Both the position numbers and the translations under genes were made by a program. Of a DNA stretch of 64,000 nt, positions 19,692 through 28,719 are shown piece by piece (position 1 is the first letter of the stretch; every line of letters begins with the position of its first letter). The stretch is from JBGQAS01 sp963699305 (GTDB lineage: Bacteria > Chloroflexota > Anaerolineae > Anaerolineales > Anaerolineaceae). The notes beneath the pieces were generated by a model, which ran no database searches, was not told the origin of the DNA, and saw only the letters and a list, made by a program, of their open reading frames with translations. The DNA is taken from NCBI GenBank assembly GCA_963699305.1, contig OY969431.1:620001-684000 (forward strand). Direction: 5' to 3'.

Positions 19692-19700
19692 ATTATAGCA
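19692..19700 (-). promoter_or_regulatory. Extended -10 promoter element upstream of degV
   Basis: Read on the minus strand, TGCTATAAT combines a consensus -10 hexamer with the extended TGn motif, about 40 bases before the degV ATG. No good -35 is visible. Confidence 0.45.
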
Positions 19701-19790
19701 GTAAGTATGGGATATAAAAAACCTAATAGAGAGGTTCTTACCTTTTTTATTTGCATTCCATGTTTGATAAAACGAAATTTGGAAAAAATG

Positions 19791-20141
19791 CTAAAACACT
19801 CCCCAATCTGGAGCAACGCCATCTTCCATCATGGAAAAATCCCACGGATCCAAACCAAAATCGATATGTACAGGCTTTTTCAGAATTTCTTCCGCTTTTA
19901 CGCGAGTTTTTTCGAGCATGGCAGGTCCATATGGGCAATAAGGGGTAGTAAGGATCATTTTGATGAAGATTTGATCGTCTTCAATGCGAACATCCCGGAC
20001 TAGTCCCAGTTGGATGATATCCAAACCCAACTCGGGATCAGTAACTTCCCTCAGACCAGCCCGAAGGGTATTGCATAAGTCTGTAAAATCCTTCTCTGCT
20101 TGCCATACCAGGGGGATTCTCTTTTCCACTAGTTCATTCAT
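19791..20141 (-). CDS. sufT: MIP18/DUF59-family iron-sulfur cluster assembly factor (SufT-like)
   Basis: A 116-residue protein with the DUF59 core: LREVTDPELGLDIIQLGLVRDV, followed by MILTTPYCPYGPAMLEK, whose cysteine is the conserved one of the family. Members assist maturation of iron-sulfur proteins (SufT, PaaD and the eukaryotic MIP18). It overlaps the end of sufR by four bases and is therefore translated from the same message. The suf gene cluster begins 2.3 kb away, which supports a role in cluster delivery. The C-terminal DPWDFSMMEDG tail is an addition beyond the core. Confidence 0.88.
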   Translation of the reverse strand: MNELVEKRIPLVWQAEKDFTDLCNTLRAGLREVTDPELGLDIIQLGLVRDVRIEDDQIFIKMILTTPYCPYGPAMLEKTRVKAEEILKKPVHIDFGLDPWDFSMMEDGVAPDWGVF

Positions 20142-20770
20142 TTTGGAATATCCATTACGGTAATATCCGGAATTCTAAAAATGCAGCGGTTATCACCACT
20201 CAATACACTTTGAATTTTTTCAATTGGGATGCCCAGGATACGTGAAATAAGAGTCTGGTCGATCGCGCATATTTCTGGATGCGCCTGACCGACATGGAAA
20301 TAGGGGCAGGTGATTTCATTTATATGGTAGTGGTCACCTTTTTTCTCCCATTCCATTGCGAATCCTTCTTCAGACATCAGCCTTTTTACAAAATCAAGCC
20401 GTTCTTCCATGTTCATTGTTTTTGTCTGGTTGGCATAATCCGAAGCCATATCATTTGCCATCCGTTGGAACAGATCATTGATCTGCTGATCAGACATCGA
20501 AAATTTTAATTGATCCAACAGTCGGTTGGTAAGACGTAAATATCGGGTGGGAAATTTCTCCACACCTTTTTCGGTGAGCGCATATACCAATCTGGGGCGT
20601 CCCACACCGTGCCTTTCTTCTTCAGCAGTGATCAAACCTTCAGCCTGCAGACTTGTTAAATGATGTCTTACTGAGATTGTATTAATATCCGCTGCAGCTG
20701 CCAAATCACTGATGGTTGCACCCGGGTGACTGAGTAAAGTCTGTAGAATCTTTTCTCGAGTATTGCTCAT
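20138..20770 (-). CDS. sufR: SufR-type iron-sulfur-sensing transcriptional regulator
   Basis: A 210-residue regulator with an N-terminal winged helix (KILQTLLSHPGATISDLAAAADI...VRHHLTSLQAEGL, then the GRPRLVYALTEKG wing). Its C-terminal sensor domain holds three cysteines, Cys155 (ITCPYFHV), Cys168 (HPEICAID) and Cys196 (GDNRCIF), which is the cluster-binding pattern of SufR, repressor of suf operons in cyanobacteria and actinobacteria. The start at 20770 has an AGGAAGG ribosome site; a longer frame from 20821 has none and covers the promoter. It is co-transcribed with sufT and lies near the divergent sufCBDSU operon, its presumed target. Confidence 0.9.
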   Translation of the reverse strand: MSNTREKILQTLLSHPGATISDLAAAADINTISVRHHLTSLQAEGLITAEEERHGVGRPRLVYALTEKGVEKFPTRYLRLTNRLLDQLKFSMSDQQINDLFQRMANDMASDYANQTKTMNMEERLDFVKRLMSEEGFAMEWEKKGDHYHINEITCPYFHVGQAHPEICAIDQTLISRILGIPIEKIQSVLSGDNRCIFRIPDITVMDIPK

Positions 20771-20793
20771 TAACCTTCCTTTTATTGAGGATG

Positions 20794-20821
20794 AGTATAG
20801 TGGTATTTGTAAATTTGTCAA
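20794..20821 (-). promoter_or_regulatory. Promoter of sufR-sufT
   Basis: On the minus strand, TTGACA (20816-20821) and TATACT (20794-20799) are spaced by 16 bases, close to the sigma-70 consensus, about 24 bases upstream of the sufR ATG. The surrounding AT-rich sequence could hold an operator, but I see no convincing palindrome. Confidence 0.75.
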
Positions 20822-20860
20822 TATATTAGAAATTTATCCTAAAAAATAATAATTAGAGAA

Positions 20861-22321
20861 TCATTTCTTCAATTTAGTCATCAAATTCTCTGAAGTCTTC
20901 TGATCTAGATTCTCAATGATATGGAATTGCATACCTTTACAACCTATGGATTTTGAAATTTCAATCGCACCCTCAGAACTGACTGTCACTTCGACAAGCT
21001 TTCCTGCATCCAAGATGCGCTTTAATAATGTCAACCATTTTTCTGCTGGGGGTTGACCATCCCCGGGTACCCATTGAATCCCGCGTAGATTTGGAATTGA
21101 GAGAAGCATATCCAGATGTTTGATCTGTCCGATCCCATCGAGATGGTAAAAAGGAAATTCAAGGAATTTGCATGCCATTTCCAGGTCGGGAAGCACAAAT
21201 CTTTCAAACATTTTTGACGATATCATATACGAGATATCACTTTGCAGATAATAGCCTGTGCCGGGAAACAGACAAGCTGCCCAGCAGTTCGTACCTTTAC
21301 CAAGAGGTCTTATTAGATCGAGCAATCGTTCATAATATGTTTTCCATAATTGATGAACATCCTGCACGAGTCTATCTACCTCATTGGGATTTTCCACCAT
21401 ATCAACAAGAAGTGGTTCCGTCCCTCGCAAACTGGCGATAATATCGAGGTTTCCGCCCAAATCCGTATGCCCGATCGCGATTGAGGAGCCCCAACGCCGG
21501 ATGGCAGACTCTGTAAATGCCACAACCCTTTTCCACCACGGATTCTTGGCATCGTACCTAAGATCTAGATTGTTAATGGTTTGAATATCCAAAGGTTTAA
21601 ACCACACTGTATCTTGTGCTGGTTGCACTTCGGCTCCCAGAAAGGCAGCAGCCACACCGGGACCAAAATTCGGCCACCATTTAGGGTAGGTATCCAATCC
21701 GAATAACACATCTTCAAGGAGTAATTGTTGACTATCAAGAATTTCATCAGGATCCACAGATAATGGATAATTTTCAAGGAATTCCAGCGATAATCCTGCA
21801 GAAGGATCAAATGAAACAATAGGTCGATCAAGGGAATGATCAAACCATGCTTGATAAGTACTCAACGTTTCCTGCCATCTTTTATCATCAAAATCGACAT
21901 GGAATTTATTTCGAAGATCATTTTTTTTACGGCTCTTTTGAAAAAACTCTCTAAGAGAAAATCCTGCATTCTTTCTTAATTGGATATTAAAATTATTTTT
22001 TCCAATTTCACGCGTATCCACTGTTATTACCAATTTCCCATCAGACGGAGGTAAGGAAAAAACTTGAACATCAATCTGAAAACCGATAGGAAATAGGAGG
22101 GGTTTGCCCGATGAGATCTCGGCAATAGAAAATGGGGACGTATGAGGAAAATGAATGATCACCTTTTCAGGTTCGATTGATTTATTTCCGGAAACGAGAG
22201 TTAAGGAAAGTATATGAGCTTCAATAAACGGATTTTGAAGTGAAAAGGAAAATCCTTCTTTTTGAGTTTGATATGAACCTTCAACATATAGTCGACGAAT
22301 AAGGAACTCTGGAATCGGCAT
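20861..22321 (-). CDS. Uroporphyrinogen-decarboxylase-like protein with an added N-terminal beta domain
   Basis: A 486-residue protein. From about residue 165 it is a UroD/MtaA/CmuA-type barrel, recognisable from NLDLRYDAKNPWWKR, IGHTDLGGNLDIIASLRG, and the segment YHLDGIGQIKHLD...LRGIQWVPGDGQ, which is typical of the UroD-like branch found in anaerobes and not of heme-pathway HemE. Members often act as methyltransferases on methylated or corrinoid substrates. Residues 1-140 are strand-rich, with no motif I know. No corrinoid protein or heme gene is adjacent. It is transcribed divergently from the suf operon and is a separate unit from sufR. Function unknown beyond the family. Confidence 0.8.
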   Translation of the reverse strand: MPIPEFLIRRLYVEGSYQTQKEGFSFSLQNPFIEAHILSLTLVSGNKSIEPEKVIIHFPHTSPFSIAEISSGKPLLFPIGFQIDVQVFSLPPSDGKLVITVDTREIGKNNFNIQLRKNAGFSLREFFQKSRKKNDLRNKFHVDFDDKRWQETLSTYQAWFDHSLDRPIVSFDPSAGLSLEFLENYPLSVDPDEILDSQQLLLEDVLFGLDTYPKWWPNFGPGVAAAFLGAEVQPAQDTVWFKPLDIQTINNLDLRYDAKNPWWKRVVAFTESAIRRWGSSIAIGHTDLGGNLDIIASLRGTEPLLVDMVENPNEVDRLVQDVHQLWKTYYERLLDLIRPLGKGTNCWAACLFPGTGYYLQSDISYMISSKMFERFVLPDLEMACKFLEFPFYHLDGIGQIKHLDMLLSIPNLRGIQWVPGDGQPPAEKWLTLLKRILDAGKLVEVTVSSEGAIEISKSIGCKGMQFHIIENLDQKTSENLMTKLKK

Positions 22322-22414
22322 AAATCCTCAAATCATGGGTTTTAGAAAATTATATTCAAAGACAATTAAAAGTAAACAAATTTATCAGAATAATATAGAT
22401 ATTTATGTTAAATA

Positions 22415-22443
22415 TTGACCTTTTATCTTCAAAATGCTATAAT
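22415..22443 (+). promoter_or_regulatory. Promoter of the sufCBDSU operon
   Basis: TTGACC (22415-22420) and TATAAT (22438-22443), preceded by TGC as an extended -10, are separated by 17 bases. This is the strongest promoter match upstream of sufC, leaving a leader of about 30 bases. Confidence 0.8.
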
Positions 22444-22479
22444 CGACCTGCTCACACGGAAGAAATTGGGAGATTCTTG

Positions 22480-23259
22480 ATGTCTGACCTAGAGATAAAA
22501 AACCTTCACGTTGAAGTAGATGGGAAAGAAATATTAAAAGGACTGAATTTAATTGTCCCTCAAGGGCAGGTCCATGCCATCATGGGACCAAATGGGACAG
22601 GAAAATCCACTTTGGCGTACACCTTGATGGGACATCCATCGTACATCGTCAGTGAAGGGGAAGTGTTGTTTGGCGGGAAGAACATCCTTAATGATCCCGT
22701 TGATATCAGGGCTCATAAAGGAATTTTTCTTTCCTTTCAATATCCAATTGCGATCCCTGGTGTAACCGTGGCAAATTTCTTACGCACTGCTGTCAATGCA
22801 AAAAGAAAAGCAGAAAAAGCGGATGACAAAGGAATACCGATTCCCGAATTTCGTAAAATTCTCAAAGAGAAAATGGATTTTCTAAAAATTGATTCCACTT
22901 TTGCAGGTCGCTATCTCAACGACGGATTTTCCGGAGGGGAGAAAAAGCGTACAGAGATTCTTCAAATGGCTCTGTTGCAGCCGACTTTATCCATTTTGGA
23001 TGAGCCTGACTCAGGTCTCGATATCGATGCGCTCAGGATTGTTTCTGAAGGCGTCAATGCGCTCCGTAATCCCAGTATGAGTATCCTCGTAATTACTCAT
23101 TATCAGCGGATATTAAGCTATATCAAGCCGGATGCTGTGCACGTCATGATGGATGGTAAAGTAGTCGAATCGGGTGGACCCGATCTGGCGTTAAACCTCG
23201 AAGCCCATGGATACGAATGGGTGCGGGAGCGATTTGAAAATCCCCATCCTATTCAATAA
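22480..23259 (+). CDS. sufC: Fe-S cluster assembly ATPase SufC
   Basis: ABC-type ATPase that powers the SufBCD scaffold for iron-sulfur cluster assembly. The Walker A motif is GPNGTGKST (residues 36-44). The SufC-specific signature is FSGGEKKRTEI, followed by the Walker B segment LSILDEPDSGLDIDAL. The 259-residue form starts at the ATG at 22480, which has a GGGAG ribosome site and gives the standard opening SDLEIKNLHVEVDGKEIL; an upstream start at 22405 lies within the promoter. It is first in the operon sufC-B-D-(small gene)-S-U, likely repressed by SufR. Confidence 0.97.
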   Translation: MSDLEIKNLHVEVDGKEILKGLNLIVPQGQVHAIMGPNGTGKSTLAYTLMGHPSYIVSEGEVLFGGKNILNDPVDIRAHKGIFLSFQYPIAIPGVTVANFLRTAVNAKRKAEKADDKGIPIPEFRKILKEKMDFLKIDSTFAGRYLNDGFSGGEKKRTEILQMALLQPTLSILDEPDSGLDIDALRIVSEGVNALRNPSMSILVITHYQRILSYIKPDAVHVMMDGKVVESGGPDLALNLEAHGYEWVRERFENPHPIQ

Positions 23260-23275
23260 TATTAAATAACCTGAA

Positions 23276-24685
23276 ATGAACTCCTTCGATAATTCCTTGA
23301 TGAACTCATTGGAACAGCATCGGTACGATTTTCATGATGCTGAGGATTATATTTATAAATCGCCGAAAGGACTCAGTAAAAAAGTAGTAGAAAGTATTTC
23401 TTCCATGAAGCAGGAACCGGATTGGATGCTTCAATTTCGCTTAAAAGCGTTGGATCATTTCCTAAAACGCCAACTGCCCACCTGGGGACCTGATCTGAGC
23501 GATTTAGATCTCGATGAAATCTACTTCTATGTGAAACCGATGGAAGGTCAAGGGAGGAAGTGGAGTGAAATTCCAGATAACATCAAGAATACGTTTGATA
23601 AACTTGGAATTCCGGAAGCTGAGCAAAAATTTCTTGCCGGTGTCGGCGCACAATATGAATCAGAAATGGTGTATCACAGCATCCAGGAACATCTTGAAAA
23701 GCAGGGCGTCATTTTTTTAAGCATCGAAGACGGGCTTAAAAAGCACCCGGACTTGTTCAAGGAGTATTTTGGAACAGTAATACCTCCCGAAGATAATAAA
23801 TTTGCTGCGCTTAATAGTGCAGTTTGGTCCGGTGGCTCTTTTGTGTATGTACCAAAGAATGTGAAGGTGGAATTGCCTTTACAGGCTTATTTCCGGCTCA
23901 ATGTGGCAAATATTGGCCAATTTGAGCGATCCATCATAATTGCAGATGAAGGTGCACAAGTTCATTACGTTGAAGGATGCACAGCCCCACAGTATTCCAC
24001 GAATTCTTTTCATAGCGGAGTCATTGAAATCGTTGTAAAAAGGGGGGCACGGGTAAGGTATACGACGATCCAAAATTGGTCCACAAATGTATATAATCTT
24101 GTGACACAAAGGGCAAAGGTATTCGGTGATGGCACGATGGAGTGGGTGGATTCCAATTTAGGTTCAAAAGTAACAATGAAATATCCATCCTGCTATCTCA
24201 TGGAACCCGGCGCTCATGGTGAGATTCTTTCCATGGCATTTGCAGGTCCCGGGCAGCAGCAGGATGCCGGCGGCAAAGTTATCCATTTTGCTCCCCATAC
24301 CAGCAGTAAAATCACATCAAAGTCGATTAGCAAGGGAGGGGGAAGATCCTCGTATCGTGGTTTGTTGAAGGTGTTGAAAGGTGCTGGGGACTCCTCATCG
24401 CATGTGGTCTGCGATGCTTTGTTATTGGACCCACAGTCCCGATCAGATACCTACCCAACTATTGAAATCGACGAAGAAAATGTCACAATCGGGCATGAGG
24501 CTACTGTATCAAAAGTTGGTGAAGAGCAATTGTTTTATCTGATGAGCCGGGGTTTAAGCGCAGACCAGGCAACCACAATGGTCGTGTCAGGATTTATCGA
24601 GCCACTTGTAAAAGAACTCCCGATGGAATACGCTGTGGAAATGAACCGCTTGATCCAAACTCAGATGTCGGGTTCTGTGGGATGA
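23276..24685 (+). CDS. sufB: Fe-S cluster scaffold subunit SufB
   Basis: Scaffold subunit on which the cluster is built in the SufBC2D complex. The 469-residue protein is full length. It has the family landmarks: LPTWGPDLSDLDLDEI, SAVWSGGSFVYVPKNV, the basket-like beta-helix with VHYVEGCTAPQY (conserved Cys), and the C-terminal ATVSKVGEEQLFYLMSRGL. It is 16 bases downstream of sufC and 4 bases upstream of sufD. Confidence 0.97.
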   Translation: MNSFDNSLMNSLEQHRYDFHDAEDYIYKSPKGLSKKVVESISSMKQEPDWMLQFRLKALDHFLKRQLPTWGPDLSDLDLDEIYFYVKPMEGQGRKWSEIPDNIKNTFDKLGIPEAEQKFLAGVGAQYESEMVYHSIQEHLEKQGVIFLSIEDGLKKHPDLFKEYFGTVIPPEDNKFAALNSAVWSGGSFVYVPKNVKVELPLQAYFRLNVANIGQFERSIIIADEGAQVHYVEGCTAPQYSTNSFHSGVIEIVVKRGARVRYTTIQNWSTNVYNLVTQRAKVFGDGTMEWVDSNLGSKVTMKYPSCYLMEPGAHGEILSMAFAGPGQQQDAGGKVIHFAPHTSSKITSKSISKGGGRSSYRGLLKVLKGAGDSSSHVVCDALLLDPQSRSDTYPTIEIDEENVTIGHEATVSKVGEEQLFYLMSRGLSADQATTMVVSGFIEPLVKELPMEYAVEMNRLIQTQMSGSVG

Positions 24686-24689
24686 GCCA

Positions 24690-26036
24690 ATGAAAAAACC
24701 GTTAACCTTAGCCAAATCCCCAAAAAGAATGGAAAAACCAACAGCGAAATTTCCATTTTCGCGGAAGAGTCTGACGCTTGAAGAACTTCCAAAGGAAATT
24801 AAAGAATATCATTATTCAGCATGGAGTGCGTTTGAAGCTATGCCGTTTCCAAATTACCGTGAGGACAATTGGCGCAGATCAAATTTTCATGATTTAGATC
24901 TCGCTGATTTCCAAAACACAGAGATTATTGAGCCGGTAACTCGAGAGGAAATTCGCTCTTTTTTTCATAGTGGACAATACTCCGCTTCAGCATTTATCGC
25001 TAGAGACTCTTCTGTAATTGAAAAGCCAGCAAATATCGACCTGGAAAATATCATATTCATGGACTTATTGGCTGCTGAAAAAAATCATCCGGAATTGTTA
25101 GTTGAAGTATTAGGAAAGGTCATTCCCTTGAATGAGGGAAAGTATGAATCATTGATTGCCGCACTTGGACGGTTAGGAGTATTTCTTTATGTACCCAAGA
25201 ATGCTCACGTCAAATTGCCGATCAAAGAAGTTCTTTGGACTTCTGGAAATTTTGATACTTTTTTCTCGCATAATGTCATTTATCTCGACGAAGGTTCGTC
25301 TGCTCAATTTATACTTGAAGAGTCATCTTCCCAAAAACGGGATAGTGGTGGATTCCATGGCGGTTTGAATGAAATCAAATTGGAAAAAGATGCTCGTTTA
25401 GATTTCATCCATCATCAGAATTACCCTGGAAATGAATGGGATTTTTCTCATACCCGTGCAATCCTGGCAGCAGACGCAGAAATCCAGTGGATGTTTGGTG
25501 CCACAGGAAGTAAATCGTCCAAGGGATTCATGGATATATTTCTGGAGGGTGAGGGCAGCAAAGGACGTTTTTCTGGATTGTATATTGCTAATGGAAAGCA
25601 ACGCTATGATTACACCACGATGCAAAAGCACCTGGCTGCCCATACCACCAGCGATTTCTTGTACAAAGGCGTGCTTTTAGAGGAAAGCCGCTCAATTTGG
25701 AAAGGTATGATCCATGTTTCGCCGAATGCAAAAGGGACCGATGGGTATCAGGCGAATCGAAATCTGGTGTTAAGTAGAAAAGCCCGTGCAGATTCGATCC
25801 CCGGTCTCGAAATCTTGACTGACGATGTAAAATGCTCCCATGGTGCCACGGTGGGAAAAATTGACCCTACACAATTGTTCTATCTGATGAGCCGAGGACT
25901 GTCCCTGAAGGAAGCAGAACAATTAATCATCGAGGGATTTTTCACAGAGGTGTTGGATCGCATTCCGCTGGAGAACCAACGTCTCTCGATGTTTAATGCG
26001 ATCTCAGACAAATTAATTAGTAGCTTGAAGGTCTGA
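24690..26036 (+). CDS. sufD: Fe-S cluster assembly protein SufD
   Basis: Partner of SufB in the SufBC2D scaffold. The 448-residue protein shows the paralogous beta-helix core, with VFLYVPKNAHVKLPIKEVLWTSG and the C-terminal segment CSHGATVGKIDPTQLFYLMSRGLS that contains the conserved cysteine and histidine. The N-terminal helical part (WSAFEAMPFPNYREDNWRRSNF) is typical of SufD. It follows sufB after a four-base gap. Sequence similarity to SufB is visible only in the C-terminal half, as expected. Confidence 0.95.
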   Translation: MKKPLTLAKSPKRMEKPTAKFPFSRKSLTLEELPKEIKEYHYSAWSAFEAMPFPNYREDNWRRSNFHDLDLADFQNTEIIEPVTREEIRSFFHSGQYSASAFIARDSSVIEKPANIDLENIIFMDLLAAEKNHPELLVEVLGKVIPLNEGKYESLIAALGRLGVFLYVPKNAHVKLPIKEVLWTSGNFDTFFSHNVIYLDEGSSAQFILEESSSQKRDSGGFHGGLNEIKLEKDARLDFIHHQNYPGNEWDFSHTRAILAADAEIQWMFGATGSKSSKGFMDIFLEGEGSKGRFSGLYIANGKQRYDYTTMQKHLAAHTTSDFLYKGVLLEESRSIWKGMIHVSPNAKGTDGYQANRNLVLSRKARADSIPGLEILTDDVKCSHGATVGKIDPTQLFYLMSRGLSLKEAEQLIIEGFFTEVLDRIPLENQRLSMFNAISDKLISSLKV

Positions 26037-26103
26037 AGATACTTAAAGGATTAAAACGAGTGCTACAATAACAATAATAATATTATGGAATTAAGGTGAA
26101 CAA

Positions 26104-26397
26104 ATGAGTGATGTTTCTTTTATGAAAGCTCCCATAACCGAATCCGGTTACGAGGTGGGTGATACGGTGGAAGTGTATTGCGATCATGAAAAAAGCAGCC
26201 AGCGAATACGCGGTTGGTTGAAAGGAATCGTAGTACAGGTGGATTATAAAATGGTCGCCGTGCAATTTCGTTCCAATGTTTTTCTAACCGATGGCTGGAT
26301 GGTGCCCGATCATATTTTATGGTATCCAGTGAACTCCTTGCACATTCGTTTCCCACAAAAGAAAACTTCCAAGAACGACCTCCCGAAAGGTCTATAA
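26104..26397 (+). CDS. Small unrecognised protein encoded inside the suf operon
   Basis: A 97-residue soluble protein lying between sufD and sufS on the same strand; I do not recognise it. It is strand-rich with an SH3-like feel: YEVGDTVEVYCDH, WLKGIVVQVDYKMVAVQF, DGWMVPDHILWYP. There is a single cysteine and no CxxC, so it is not an obvious cluster carrier. The gene ends 11 bases before the sufS ATG, and the spacing suggests translation as part of the operon. It is real by position, codon character and a good GGTGAAC-ATG context, but its role, perhaps as a SufS/SufU or scaffold accessory, is inference from location only. Confidence 0.72.
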   Translation: MSDVSFMKAPITESGYEVGDTVEVYCDHEKSSQRIRGWLKGIVVQVDYKMVAVQFRSNVFLTDGWMVPDHILWYPVNSLHIRFPQKKTSKNDLPKGL

Positions 26398-26408
26398 AAG
26401 GTTTCTTT

Positions 26409-27632
26409 ATGAAAGATATCGATAAGATACGAGTAGATTTTCCAATTCTGAAAAGAGAAATCCACCCAGGTGTTCAACTTGTCTATCTCGATTCGGCAGC
26501 GACTTCCCAAAAACCGGAAAGCGTCATCCAAGCCATGGATGAATACTATCGCTGTTATAACGCCAATATTCATCGCGGCGTCTACAGTATTGCTGAAGAG
26601 GCAACTGCAAAATATGAGGAAGCACGGAGAAATATTGGAGACTTTATCGGCACCGATAATCCTCATCAAATAATTTTCACCCGTAATGCTACCGAAGCGA
26701 TTAATCTGGTTGCATATTCGTGGGGGAGAAAAGAATTAAGGCGAGATGATGTTGTCATTCTGTCAGAGATGGAGCATCACGCCAATCTAATCCCTTGGCA
26801 GATCCTGGCATCTGAGATTGGAATCAAACTTGAATTTATCCAATTGCTTAAAGATGGAACACTCGATCTGGAGCATTATTCCAAATTGCTTTTATTACAA
26901 CCCAAATTGGTTTCATTCTCTCACATGTCCAATGTCCTAGGGACCATAAACCCGGCGAAAAAGATGATCGGGATGGCTCATGCATGCGGATCGCTTGTAC
27001 TCGTGGATGCTGCACAATCCGTCCCACATTTCCCCGTCAATGTTGTAGACCTTGATGCTGATTTCCTGGCTTTTTCTGCCCATAAAATGTTAGGACCGAC
27101 TGGTATTGGAGTTTTATTTGGCAAAGAAAAATTGCTTGAAAGCATGCCTCCTTTCATGGGTGGCGGTGATATGATCAAGAAAGTCCATTTACGGACATTT
27201 TCAGCAAATGATTTACCGTACAAATTCGAAGCAGGTACTCCCGCTGTGGCGGAAGTTATTGGTTTTGGTGCTGCAGTTGATTATTTGACTAAAATCGGGA
27301 TAGAAAATGTTGCATTGCATGAACAGGAAATCATTAAATACGCATTGGAACAATTAAGTCAAATCCCTGGTTTAGTCGTCATCGGACCTGATGCAAACCT
27401 CAGAGGTGGGGTAGCTGCGTTTTCAATTTCCGGCATCCATCCGCATGATGTTGCACAGATCCTTGATGCAGATGGCATCGCAGTCCGGGCAGGTCATCAT
27501 TGCGCCATGCCTTTGCATGAAATCCTTGACCTTGAAGCCTCAACCCGTGCAAGCTTCTATATCTATAACTTAAAAAGCGAAGTCGACGCTTTGGTGGTCG
27601 GCTTGCGGAAAGTAATCGATATTTTCAAGTAG
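26409..27632 (+). CDS. sufS: Cysteine desulfurase SufS
   Basis: PLP enzyme that takes sulfur from cysteine as a persulfide for cluster assembly. The PLP lysine is Lys226 in FSAHKMLGPTGIG and the catalytic cysteine is Cys365 in AGHHCAMPLHE, both at the positions expected for SufS. The histidine stacking on PLP is in MEHHANLIPWQ. The 407-residue form starts at the ATG at 26409; an upstream start at 26319 would overlap the small preceding gene by 79 bases. sufU follows after nine bases, consistent with a SufS-SufU transpersulfuration pair. Confidence 0.96.
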   Translation: MKDIDKIRVDFPILKREIHPGVQLVYLDSAATSQKPESVIQAMDEYYRCYNANIHRGVYSIAEEATAKYEEARRNIGDFIGTDNPHQIIFTRNATEAINLVAYSWGRKELRRDDVVILSEMEHHANLIPWQILASEIGIKLEFIQLLKDGTLDLEHYSKLLLLQPKLVSFSHMSNVLGTINPAKKMIGMAHACGSLVLVDAAQSVPHFPVNVVDLDADFLAFSAHKMLGPTGIGVLFGKEKLLESMPPFMGGGDMIKKVHLRTFSANDLPYKFEAGTPAVAEVIGFGAAVDYLTKIGIENVALHEQEIIKYALEQLSQIPGLVVIGPDANLRGGVAAFSISGIHPHDVAQILDADGIAVRAGHHCAMPLHEILDLEASTRASFYIYNLKSEVDALVVGLRKVIDIFK

Positions 27633-27641
27633 GCTTATAGC

Positions 27642-28037
27642 ATGGATGATCTCTATCGCGAAATAATCATAGAACGATATAAATCTCCGCAATTCCGCGG
27701 TGTGCTGGAACCCAACGATTATTCGTTTGAGGATGAAAACCCACTTTGCGGGGATCAGATCCGCATCGATGTCAGACTAGGAGACGATAAACGTGTGAAA
27801 GAAGCAGCATTTAGCGGGCATGGATGTGCAATTTCCCAAGCTTCTGCAGATCTTCTATTGGAATCCATCATTGGAAAAACCATTGATGAAATAAAGACTT
27901 TAGGTAAAAAGGATATTTTGGAGAACCTCGGTATCGAATTAGGTCCAGTCAGGTTGAAATGTGCATTATTGAGCCTAAAAGTACTTAAAGCTGGTGTTTA
28001 CGGGGTGAATTCTCCAGATGAGATACAGGAAGATTAA
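27642..28037 (+). CDS. sufU: SufU sulfur-transfer protein
   Basis: Zinc-dependent sulfurtransferase that accepts the persulfide from SufS. The 131-residue protein has the SufU/IscU-fold ligands Cys36 and Asp38 (NPLCGDQ), Cys62 (SGHGCAISQAS) and Cys107 (LKCALL). The longer linker between the second and third cysteines relative to IscU is the mark of SufU. It closes the suf operon and is followed by a hairpin terminator. Confidence 0.94.
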   Translation: MDDLYREIIIERYKSPQFRGVLEPNDYSFEDENPLCGDQIRIDVRLGDDKRVKEAAFSGHGCAISQASADLLLESIIGKTIDEIKTLGKKDILENLGIELGPVRLKCALLSLKVLKAGVYGVNSPDEIQED

Positions 28038-28041
28038 AAAA

Positions 28042-28068
28042 AATCGGGTTGCGTGCAGCAACCCGATT
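28042..28068. terminator. Hairpin terminator between sufU and the convergent PIG-L gene
   Basis: A perfect 11-bp stem (28042-28052 with 28058-28068) and a five-base loop. The A8 run before it gives an ideal U tract for transcription from the minus strand (PIG-L/methyltransferase). On the plus strand the T tract is weaker, but it still closes the suf operon. Confidence 0.85.
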
Positions 28069-28072
28069 GGCT

Positions 28073-28715
28073 TTATTTCCCGAAAGAACCAACTATCCGC
28101 AAGATATCAAATCCCTCTGCAAATTTGCGTCCGGCGAGAGCGCCTTGATGAATTAACGTTGCACGTGTGACTTCCGGATCAAAATAATATTTTTCCTTAT
28201 ACGTCTTATATGCAGCGAGTGCTTTAATTTTTGTTTCTACATCCTTCTCGGATACTTCGACAAGAAAATGCGGAAAGAATCCATAACTGCTGCGAATGAC
28301 ATCGAAACCAAGTACCGTTGAGCCGCGAATGCTCTAATACTTCCCCGGTAACCGTTGCATGGTCCTGGTGAACATCGGATTTGGTATGTGTAAATATGAT
28401 TTCGGGATGAAATTTCTTGTTGAAATCAATTAAAAATTCCAATATCTCCTGACGGGCATGGGGAAAACGTCTTGTTTCAAATGAACCTTGGAGAATGTGA
28501 TTATTTGGAACCCCCAGAAAATCCATGCTCTCATTTTGCTCTGAAATAAGGTTTTTGAGTGTTGGATTTTTATCATTTTGAGATAGCGTTATGCAATAGA
28601 TTTCGGTTTGTTTGCTGATATGGGCAATCAAAGCACCTGCACCCAATTCGATATCATCGGGATGCGCTCCAATAAAGCAGACAACTCTTCCGAAGAATTT
28701 CATATCCGTATTCAT
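28073..28715 (-). CDS. PIG-L-family N-acetylglucosaminyl deacetylase, one frameshift
   Basis: Zinc-dependent deacetylase of the PIG-L/LmbE family (GlcNAc-PI, mycothiol-precursor or lipopolysaccharide-type substrates). The metal site is visible as GAHPDDIELGAGALI near the N terminus and the HTKSDVHQDHATV segment. The frame from 28715 leaves family similarity near 28335 and would stop at 28224. Shifting by one base gives GSTVLGFDV...PHFLVEVSEKDVETKIKAL..., ending at a stop at 28073, for a total of about 213 residues. One extra base near 28330-28341 therefore splits the gene. It lies four bases after the methyltransferase gene, so the two form one operon. Confidence 0.83.
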
Positions 28716-28719
28716 TACT

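Noticed and set aside
20771..20860. A SufR operator near the sufR and sufC promoters
   Set aside because: Both regions are AT-rich and share an AAATTTATC string, but I find no clear inverted repeat common to both, so I do not call a site.
22322..22414. A riboswitch or structured leader upstream of sufC
   Set aside because: The promoter leaves a leader of only about 30 bases and the rest of the gap is plain AT-rich sequence without paired stems.
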